Source: PFJX01 sp038215555
GTDB lineage: Bacteria; Pseudomonadota; Gammaproteobacteria; Burkholderiales; Thiobacillaceae
NCBI GenBank assembly: GCA_038215555.1
Contig: JBBQQT010000184.1
Coordinates: forward strand, 1-6,164
Length of the DNA: 6,164 bases
Reading direction: 5' to 3'
The notes under the pieces: generated by a model
What the model was told of the DNA's origin: nothing
The model's input: the letters and a program-made list of their open reading frames with translations, nothing else
Database searches by the model: none
Made by a program: the position numbers and the translations under genes
Part shown: in pieces, positions 1 through 4,647 of the stretch
Layout of the letters: each line of letters opens with the position of its first letter
How positions within the stretch are numbered: position 1 is the first letter of the stretch

Positions 1-395
1 AGTACTTCCTCTACATGGATGCGGTGCAGGAACTCTCGCACAGCATGCTGGTGCGCCTGACCCAGATCGATTACGACCGCGAAATGGCGCTGCTGGTGGT
101 CACCCAAGTGGATGGCAAACAGGTGGAACTTGGCGTTGCCCGCTACGCGGTGAACCCGGACGGGAATTCATGCGAGTTCGCGTTGGTGGTGGACGATCAT
201 TGGCAGCATCAAGGCATTGGCCACAAGCTGATGGACGTGCTGATGGACCTGGCACGCGGCAAAGGCTTGCGTTCGATCGAAGGCGAAGTCCTGAAAACCA
301 ACACCCGCATGCTGAAGCTGTGCACCGGACTTGGCTTCAAGGTGGAAGCGCATCCCGAGGATGACTCGGTGCGTATCATCTCGCGCACGTTGTAA
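1..395 (+). CDS. C-terminal GNAT domain of a Pat-type protein acetyltransferase (5' partial)
   Basis: The reading frame is open to the left edge (codons for YFLY precede the Met at 15), so this is the end of a longer protein. The visible part is a GNAT acyltransferase domain. An 'RLTQIDYDREMAL' segment is followed by beta strands, then the acetyl-CoA binding motif A around 'HWQHQGIGHKLM' (Q-x-x-G-x-G type), and the closing 'NTRMLKLCTGLGF' typical of GNAT folds. The QIDYDREMAL stretch is characteristic of the GNAT module fused to an acyl-CoA-synthetase-like (NDP-forming) part, as in PatZ/Pka proteins. Those acetylate lysines in metabolic enzymes, such as acetyl-CoA synthetase, in the cytoplasm. 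The N-terminal synthetase-like part is outside the window, so the fusion is inferred. A stand-alone GNAT enzyme remains possible. The gene ends in TAA and is followed 34 nt later by a terminator. Confidence 0.78.
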   Translation, partial: YFLYMDAVQELSHSMLVRLTQIDYDREMALLVVTQVDGKQVELGVARYAVNPDGNSCEFALVVDDHWQHQGIGHKLMDVLMDLARGKGLRSIEGEVLKTNTRMLKLCTGLGFKVEAHPEDDSVRIISRTL

Positions 396-429
396 GCGGC
401 TCAACCTGGATTCTGTCCGGGTAACAAGC

Positions 430-465
430 AAACGGCCCGCATTTTCATGCGGGCCGTTTTGTTTT
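430..465 (+). terminator. Rho-independent terminator, probably bidirectional
   Basis: A perfect 13-bp inverted repeat (430-442 with 447-459) closes a 4-nt TTTC loop, with a GC-rich core (ACGGCCCGCA). On the + strand it continues into TTTTGTTTT, so it should end the acetyltransferase transcript. On the - strand the tail is TTTGCTTGTT, weaker but usable. It may therefore also end the arginine operon after ppnP, whose stop lies about 40 nt away. Confidence 0.9.
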
Positions 466-485
466 GGGCTTGGCTTTGGGCTTGG
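463..485. repeat. Short tandem duplication, two copies of an 11-bp unit
   Basis: TTTGGGCTTGG occurs at 463-473 and again at 475-485 (12-nt period), immediately after the terminator T-tract. It looks like a local slippage duplication in non-coding DNA. No function is evident. Confidence 0.7.
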
Positions 486-499
486 TTTTTGACTATTAC

Positions 500-817
500 T
501 CAGCCGAAATGGCAAACGTAGTGATAAGCCTCGCCCGGGGCGACTTCAATCTCGAAGCTGGAGTTGCCGGGTACGCTAATCGATTGTCCGACGCCATATT
601 CCTTCCAGTCGGCTTCTCCCTTCAACAGCACGCGACAACGGCCATCGACGGTTTCCATGATTTCCGGCACACCCGTATTGAAAGTCAGCCGCGCCGGCAG
701 AATGACGCCGATCGACTTTTTGGTGCCATCCGCAAACTGGACGCTGTGTGAAATACACTTGCCGTCGAAATAGACGTTGGCCTTCTTGATCACCGTGACG
801 TTATCAAATTGCGACAT
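500..817 (-). CDS. ppnP: Pyrimidine/purine nucleoside phosphorylase PpnP (YaiE/DUF1255 family)
   Basis: A 105-residue protein of the PpnP family (formerly DUF1255/YaiE), small single-domain cupin-fold phosphorylases. They split several purine and pyrimidine nucleosides with phosphate into free base and ribose 1-phosphate. Family signatures seen are 'ANVYFDGKCISHSV' near the N terminus, 'SIGVILPARLTFNT' in the middle, 'PEIMETVDGRCRVLL', and a C-terminal 'SVPGNSSFEIEV...YHYVCHFG'. It is slightly longer than the E. coli protein, mainly at the N terminus. The ATG lies 2 nt after the argG stop, with a strong AGGGGAA ribosome site inside the last argG codons (824-830), so the two genes are almost certainly co-transcribed and translationally coupled. 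It is the last gene of the arginine operon. No metabolic link between nucleoside phosphorolysis and arginine synthesis is obvious, beyond ArgG using ATP. Confidence 0.93.
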   Translation of the reverse strand: MSQFDNVTVIKKANVYFDGKCISHSVQFADGTKKSIGVILPARLTFNTGVPEIMETVDGRCRVLLKGEADWKEYGVGQSISVPGNSSFEIEVAPGEAYHYVCHFG

Positions 818-819
818 GC

Positions 820-2091
820 TTATTTCCCCTGAGCATCGAGTTTGGCGGCTGCGAGTTTTGCTGCTATGCGCATGCGCAGTGCGTTGAGCTTGATAAAACC
901 ACCCGCATCCTTCTGATCGTAAGCACCGGCATCGTCTTCGAAGGTGGCGATGGTGGAATCAAACAGCGAATCGGTCTTGGAATCTCGGCCAACCACGATG
1001 ACGTTGCCCTTGTATAGCTTCAGGCGAACAAAGCCGTTGACGTTTTCCTGGGTGTGATCGATCAGCACCTGCAAAGCCTTGCGTTCAGGCGCCCACCAGT
1101 AGCCGTTGTAAATCAGGCTGGCGTAGCGCGGCATCAAATCATCTTTGAGGTGAGCGACTTCTCGATCGAGGGTAATCGACTCAATCGCACGGTGGCCTTT
1201 CAGCAGGATGGTGCCGCCAGGGGTTTCATAGCAACCACGCGACTTCATGCCGACGTAACGGTTTTCCACCAAATCCAGACGGCCAATACCGTGTTTGCCG
1301 CCGATGCGGTTCAGTTCAGCCAGCACTTCATGCGCTTTCATCGCCTGGCCATTGATCGCCACCACATCACCCTTCACATAATCGAGCGTGATGTATTCAG
1401 CCTGATCCGGCGCATTTTCCGGTGAAACACTCCAACGCCACATGTCCTCTTCGGCTTCAGCGTTAGGGTCTTCCAGGTGGCGACCTTCGTAGCTGATGTG
1501 CAACAGGTTGGCATCCATCGAATAGGGGCTGCCGCCCTGCTTGTGCTTCATGTCGATCGGAATGCCATGCGTCTCGGCATAGTTGATCAACTTCTCGCGC
1601 GACAGCAAATCCCACTCGCGCCAAGGGGCGATCACCTTGATATCCGGCTTCAGCGCATAAGCCCCCAGTTCAAAGCGAACCTGGTCGTTGCCTTTGCCGG
1701 TCGCGCCGTGACAAATTGCATCTGCGCCGGTGGCATTGACGATTTCGATCAAACGCTTGGCAATCAGCGGCCGTGCAATCGAGGTGCCGAGCAGATATTC
1801 GCCTTCATAGACGGTATTGGCGCGGAACATCGGAAAAACGAAGTCACGGACGAACTCTTCACGCAGATCATCGATGTAAATCTGCTCCGGCTTGATGCCG
1901 AATTGCAGTGCTTTGGCTCGCGCCGGCTCAAGTTCTTCGTTCTGGCCGAGATCGGCGGTGAATGTCACCACTTCACATTGATAGGTGTCTTGCAGCCATT
2001 TCAAAATGACCGAGGTATCCAGGCCACCAGAATAAGCCAGTACCACTTTTTTGATTGCGGGTTGCTCGGCGGGTTGTTTGTTATCACTCAT
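820..2091 (-). CDS. argG: Argininosuccinate synthase
   Basis: A 423-residue cytoplasmic ATP-dependent ligase that joins citrulline and aspartate to argininosuccinate, the penultimate step of arginine synthesis. The N-type ATP pyrophosphatase (PP-loop) motif 'AYSGGLDTS' is at residues 19-27. The substrate-binding signature 'GATGKGNDQVRFE' is at 129-141, and 'RGCYETPGG' is at 285-293. Domain order is as expected: nucleotide-binding part first, then the synthetase/tetramerisation part with a helical C-terminal tail. It belongs to the roughly 400-residue class, not the longer E. coli-type ArgG. The polar extension of about 13 residues before the PP-loop strand and an Ala/Lys-rich C-terminal tail explain the slightly larger size. 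The ATG at 2091 is preceded by AAGGAA (2097-2102). The gap to the upstream DUF2283 gene is 56 nt and contains a hairpin. ppnP follows 2 nt after the TAA stop. All key motifs are intact. Confidence 0.98.
   Translation of the reverse strand: MSDNKQPAEQPAIKKVVLAYSGGLDTSVILKWLQDTYQCEVVTFTADLGQNEELEPARAKALQFGIKPEQIYIDDLREEFVRDFVFPMFRANTVYEGEYLLGTSIARPLIAKRLIEIVNATGADAICHGATGKGNDQVRFELGAYALKPDIKVIAPWREWDLLSREKLINYAETHGIPIDMKHKQGGSPYSMDANLLHISYEGRHLEDPNAEAEEDMWRWSVSPENAPDQAEYITLDYVKGDVVAINGQAMKAHEVLAELNRIGGKHGIGRLDLVENRYVGMKSRGCYETPGGTILLKGHRAIESITLDREVAHLKDDLMPRYASLIYNGYWWAPERKALQVLIDHTQENVNGFVRLKLYKGNVIVVGRDSKTDSLFDSTIATFEDDAGAYDQKDAGGFIKLNALRMRIAAKLAAAKLDAQGK
824..830 (-). promoter_or_regulatory. 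Ribosome binding site of ppnP within the end of argG
   Basis: AGGGGAA on the - strand overlaps the last sense codons of argG and sits 6 nt before the ppnP ATG. It supports the chosen ppnP start and argues for translation re-initiation by ribosomes finishing argG. Confidence 0.75.
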
Positions 2092-2096
2092 GATTT

Positions 2097-2102
2097 TTCC
2101 TT
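2097..2102 (-). promoter_or_regulatory. Ribosome binding site of argG
   Basis: AAGGAA on the - strand, 5 nt before the ATG at 2091. It supports the longer N terminus beginning MSDNKQ. Confidence 0.7.
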
Positions 2103-2111
2103 GGGACTAAC

Positions 2112-2139
2112 TGCGGTGCGGCAACACGCGCGCACCGCA
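2112..2139 (-). other. Hairpin between the DUF2283 gene and argG
   Basis: A 9-bp perfect inverted repeat (2112-2120 with 2131-2139) with a 10-nt loop fills most of the 56-nt gap before argG. There is no T-tract after it on the - strand, where the next bases lead into the argG ribosome site. It is therefore not a classical terminator. It could act as an mRNA processing or stabilising element, or tune argG translation. Its function is inferred only from its structure and position. Confidence 0.45.
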
Positions 2140-2147
2140 TGAAACTT

Positions 2148-2375
2148 TCAGTGCGCAGCCCCTTCCACGGCATGAACTTCACCGGGAAAATTACCGACAC
2201 GAAGTAGAGAAAGATCGGCTTTCTGGCTGGCATGTTCGATCTGGATACCAATCACGCGACCGTCCTCGCTCAGATTGATGATGACGCCTTCCTGGGCTTC
2301 CCAGGCATGTGCGGCATCCTCCGGCGAGAGTTCGAAATACAGCGAATCGGTCTCTTTGAAGTAAGCGATATTCAC
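2148..2375 (-). CDS. DUF2283 domain-containing small protein
   Basis: A 75-residue protein that is essentially one DUF2283 domain. Seen features are the opening 'YFKETDSLYFELS' (family pattern Y-x-x-x-x-D-x-L-Y), the central 'EGVIINLSEDGRVIGIQIEHAS' (family pattern, acidic-G-V-hydrophobic strand, D/E-D-G turn, I-G-I-E strand), and a less conserved tail. The biochemical function of DUF2283 is unknown. There is no signal peptide or membrane segment. I chose the GTG at 2375 because it fits the normal family N terminus and has a GAGGA ribosome site at 2384-2388. The frame stays open upstream to an ATG at 2507, but that longer version only reads argF out of frame. The gene starts 4 nt after the argF stop and precedes argG by 56 nt, so it is an operon member. 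It is not a toxin-antitoxin pair as far as visible: no partner gene is present. Confidence 0.85.
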   Translation of the reverse strand: MNIAYFKETDSLYFELSPEDAAHAWEAQEGVIINLSEDGRVIGIQIEHASQKADLSLLRVGNFPGEVHAVEGAAH

Positions 2376-2379
2376 TGCT

Positions 2380-3306
2380 TCAGTCCTCGACCTTGCCAAG
2401 CAGCAGATATTCAAGCAACGCCTTTTGCGCATGCAACCGATTTTCCGCCTCTCCCCAGACCACTGAATGGGGGCCGTCAATGACATCGGCGGCGACCTCT
2501 TCGCCACGATGCGCCGGTAAACAATGCATGAACAACGCGTCTTTGGCCGCCGCCACCATCATCTCGGTATCTACCTGCCAATCAGCGAAGGCAGTCATTC
2601 GCTCGGCGTTTTCAGCCTCGAACCCCATGCTGGTCCAAACATCGGTGGTGACCAGGTCGGCGCCTCGACAGGCATCCATCGGGTCAAGGAACTCTTCGTA
2701 ATGGGCGGTTGAAAACAGTCCGGCGCGCTCCGGTTCAACTTCATATCCGGGTGGAGTTGATACATGGACATTGAAATCAAGCACTTCCGCCGCCTGCAGC
2801 CAGGTATTGCACATGTTGTTGGAGTCACCCACCCAGGCCACCGTTTTGCCCTGGATAGGGCCACGTTGCTCAATAAATGTATAGATGTCGGCCAGAATCT
2901 GGCACGGATGGTATTCATTGGTCAGCCCGTTGATCACCGGAACCCGCGAATGGGCAGCAAAACGTTCGATGATTTCCTGTTCAAAGGTACGAATCATCAC
3001 CACATCGACCATGCGTGAGATCACCTCGGCGGCGTCTTCTACCGGCTCTCCGCGGCCCAGTTGAGTATCACGCGTATTCAGATAAATCGCTGATCCTCCC
3101 ATCTGATGCATACCGGCTTCAAAAGAAAGCCGCGTCCGTGTCGAGCTCTTTTCAAAGATCATCGCCAGCGTCCGATCAGCCAGCGGGTGATAGGGCTGGT
3201 AACGCTTGAAACGCTCCTTGATGACCCGCGTACGAAGAAACAGATGGTCCAGTTCAGCGCGGGTCAAGTCCCTGAATTGCAGGAAATGTTTCACGGAGGC
3301 GAGCAT
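2380..3306 (-). CDS. argF: Ornithine carbamoyltransferase, anabolic
   Basis: A 308-residue cytoplasmic transferase making citrulline from ornithine and carbamoyl phosphate. Carbamoyl-phosphate site 'FEKSSTRTR' is at residues 51-59, 'HPCQ' at 133-136, and the 'DSNNMCNTW' segment at 161-169. The ornithine-loop 'TSMG' is at 225-228 and the catalytic 'HCLPAHRG' at 261-268. All are intact and in the usual order (carbamoyl-phosphate domain, then ornithine domain). Length is normal for anabolic betaproteobacterial OTCases. The start is uncertain. The ATG at 3306 has no clear ribosome site, and the GTG at 3294 would give the common family N terminus 'MKHFLQF'. Neither has a good Shine-Dalgarno, and the ATG is kept by default. 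It lies 5 nt after the argD stop, so translation is probably coupled. The DUF2283 gene begins 4 nt after its TGA. Confidence 0.97.
   Translation of the reverse strand: MLASVKHFLQFRDLTRAELDHLFLRTRVIKERFKRYQPYHPLADRTLAMIFEKSSTRTRLSFEAGMHQMGGSAIYLNTRDTQLGRGEPVEDAAEVISRMVDVVMIRTFEQEIIERFAAHSRVPVINGLTNEYHPCQILADIYTFIEQRGPIQGKTVAWVGDSNNMCNTWLQAAEVLDFNVHVSTPPGYEVEPERAGLFSTAHYEEFLDPMDACRGADLVTTDVWTSMGFEAENAERMTAFADWQVDTEMMVAAAKDALFMHCLPAHRGEEVAADVIDGPHSVVWGEAENRLHAQKALLEYLLLGKVED
2384..2388 (-). promoter_or_regulatory. Ribosome binding site deciding the DUF2283 GTG start
   Basis: GAGGA on the - strand lies in the last two sense codons of argF, 8 nt before the GTG at 2375. It is the main evidence for the short GTG start and implies coupling to argF translation. 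Confidence 0.65.
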
Positions 3307-3311
3307 GTCGT

Positions 3312-4484
3312 TCAGCCCAGGAAGGTGCGAATCAAGCGCGCCAGTTTCTCGGTCAGCAATTCAGCGTCAGCTTGAGTCATCACCAACGGCGGCAGCAAAC
3401 GAACTACGCTGTCATTGGTGACATTGATCAGCATTTTGTCCGCCAAAGCCATCCTGACCAGATCGCCACAGGCGCGATCCAGCTCGATACCGATCATCAG
3501 GCCCTGACCGCGAATCTCGATCACGCCTGCCTGACCAACCAGACGATCGGCAAGATCCTTGCGAATAAACTGGCCCAGTTGAGCAGCGTGTTCACGCAAG
3601 CCATCGGCCTCCATCACCGCCAACGTCGTCAATGCAGCCGTGCAAGCCAATGGTCCACCGCCAAAAGTGGAACCATGCTTCCCCGGGGTGAAGGTCTCGG
3701 CGGCAACGCCACGCGCCAGGCAGGCGCCAATCGGCACACCGGAGCCGAGGCCTTTGGCAAGCGTCATCACATCGGGCATGACACCCGTGTGTTGGAAGGC
3801 AAACCAGGTGCCAGTTCGCGCAATACCGGTCTGGACTTCATCAAGCATCAGCAACCAGGATTGCTCATCGCAGATCCGCCTCAATTCGGACAGATAATTG
3901 GCCTGTGGAATCTGCACACCGCCTTCACCCTGATAAGGCTCGACGAGAACCGCGACAATATTCTTGTGGTGCGCAGCCAGAGCCTCGACAGCCGCAGAAT
4001 CACCGAACGGCACACGCACAAAACCGGAAACCAGAGGTTCAAAACCGGCTTGCACCTTGCGATTACCCGTCGCGGACAAAGTAGCCATGGTCCGGCCATG
4101 GAAGCTTTTTTCCATGACAACGATAACCGGGCTATCGACGCCGGTATTGTGGCCATGCAAACGCGCAATCTTGATCGCAGCCTCATTGGCTTCCGCACCG
4201 GAATTGCAAAAAAAGACGCGTGACAAGCCGGAAATCTGGCATAAACGCGCCGCCAATTCTTCTTGCAAGGGGATGCGATAGAGGTTCGATGTATGGATCA
4301 GCTTTGCCGCCTGATCACATAAAGCACGCGCCAACGTGGGGTGGCCGTGACCAAGGCCATTGACCGCAACCCCGGCCAACGCGTCAAGATACATTTCGCC
4401 ATTCGTATCGAACAGCCAAGCGCCCTCGCCCCTTTCGAATGCAACAGGTTGCCGAGCATAGGTTTGCATCAGGTAATCAGACAT
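3312..4484 (-). CDS. argD: Acetylornithine aminotransferase (class III, PLP-dependent)
   Basis: A 390-residue cytoplasmic aminotransferase that converts N-acetylglutamate semialdehyde to N-acetylornithine using glutamate. In many bacteria it also serves as succinyldiaminopimelate aminotransferase in lysine synthesis. Class III features are all present: 'NSGAEANE' at 94-101, 'FHGRT' at 128-132, and 'EPYQGEGG' near 182-189. The PLP-contacting 'DEVQTG' is at 215-220, with the Schiff-base lysine K244 in 'TLAKGLGSG'. 'GSTFGGGP' is at 271-278 and 'RLLPP' at 362-366. Length is typical. The ATG at 4484 has only a modest ribosome site (GGAAA about 5-9 nt upstream). It is the first gene of the argD-argF-DUF2283-argG-ppnP operon. 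An intrinsic terminator on the same strand ends about 20 nt before this start, so expression should depend on read-through (see findings). A 24-codon leader frame overlaps its first codons. Confidence 0.96.
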   Translation of the reverse strand: MSDYLMQTYARQPVAFERGEGAWLFDTNGEMYLDALAGVAVNGLGHGHPTLARALCDQAAKLIHTSNLYRIPLQEELAARLCQISGLSRVFFCNSGAEANEAAIKIARLHGHNTGVDSPVIVVMEKSFHGRTMATLSATGNRKVQAGFEPLVSGFVRVPFGDSAAVEALAAHHKNIVAVLVEPYQGEGGVQIPQANYLSELRRICDEQSWLLMLDEVQTGIARTGTWFAFQHTGVMPDVMTLAKGLGSGVPIGACLARGVAAETFTPGKHGSTFGGGPLACTAALTTLAVMEADGLREHAAQLGQFIRKDLADRLVGQAGVIEIRGQGLMIGIELDRACGDLVRMALADKMLINVTNDSVVRLLPPLVMTQADAELLTEKLARLIRTFLG

Positions 4485-4551
4485 ACAGTTTCCAACCGCT
4501 TGATAAAAAAAATAACGGCGGCAAAAGCCGCCGTCGCAAGGTCAGCAACAT
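4477..4551 (-). CDS. Candidate 24-residue leader peptide before argD, with Arg-Arg-Arg
   Basis: An ATG at 4551 opens a frame of 24 codons. It begins Met-Leu-Leu-Thr-Leu and continues with Arg-Arg-Arg, encoded CGA-CGG-CGG at codons 6-8. Those Arg codons fall at the base and 5' arm of the terminator hairpin. The frame then passes through the T-tract and stops with TGA 8 nt inside argD in another frame. This arrangement would let ribosomes on the leader affect the terminator and also couple to argD. Against it, no good Shine-Dalgarno precedes the ATG (only GTGGT). The CGG codons are also an automatic result of a CGGCGG stem read in this frame. It is not known to be translated. It is listed because its position before an arginine gene is suggestive. 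Confidence 0.25.
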   Translation of the reverse strand: MLLTLRRRLLPPLFFLSSGWKLYV

Positions 4552-4647
4552 ACCACTAATTGGACAAGAGAAAAATCCTTGTCGAACGATACAAATTAGC
4601 AAAACAGTTAGACTTGGCGGAAGCTCCCCAACTACGCCATAGAGATC
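4485..4647. other. Divergent intergenic region between argD and xseA
   Basis: This 163-nt region must hold control elements for argD (leftward) and xseA (rightward). Besides the terminator it contains a 6-bp inverted repeat GACAAG/CTTGTC (4563-4568 with 4578-4583) and a 5-bp repeat TGGCG/CGCCA (4615-4619 with 4635-4639). No convincing ArgR operator pair and no consensus sigma-70 promoter for xseA were seen. Neither strand resembles the end of a known ribosomal-protein gene. Confidence 0.6.
4501..4534 (-). terminator. Intrinsic terminator (possible attenuator) pointing into argD
   Basis: Read on the - strand, an 8-bp perfect GC-rich stem (ACGGCGGC, loop TTTT, GCCGCCGT; arms 4527-4534 and 4515-4522) is followed by TTA and eight consecutive T. 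This is a canonical Rho-independent terminator. On the + strand the hairpin is preceded by the A-tract and followed by CGCAAGG, so it does not act in the xseA direction. It ends 16 nt before the argD start codon. No gene on the - strand lies between it and divergent xseA, so its natural target is a transcript initiated within roughly the preceding 150 nt: the argD leader itself or a short independent RNA. Confidence 0.85.

Noticed and set aside
1477..2142. A 221-codon open frame on the + strand, opposite argG
   Set aside because: It is antisense to intact argG, has no recognisable domain and no ribosome site.
2376..2507. Upstream extension of the DUF2283 frame to an ATG at 2507
   Set aside because: The added residues are argF read in another frame, Arg/Cys-rich and without resemblance to the family. 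The GTG at 2375 has its own ribosome site.
3372..4223. A 283-codon open frame on the + strand, opposite argD
   Set aside because: It is fully antisense to a clear argD with intact catalytic motifs, and its translation shows no family pattern. Long antisense frames are common opposite GC-rich genes.
4485..4647. ArgR operator upstream of argD
   Set aside because: I looked for paired palindromic AT-rich boxes of the TGAAT-N-ATTCA kind and found none convincing. A profile search could still reveal a divergent site.
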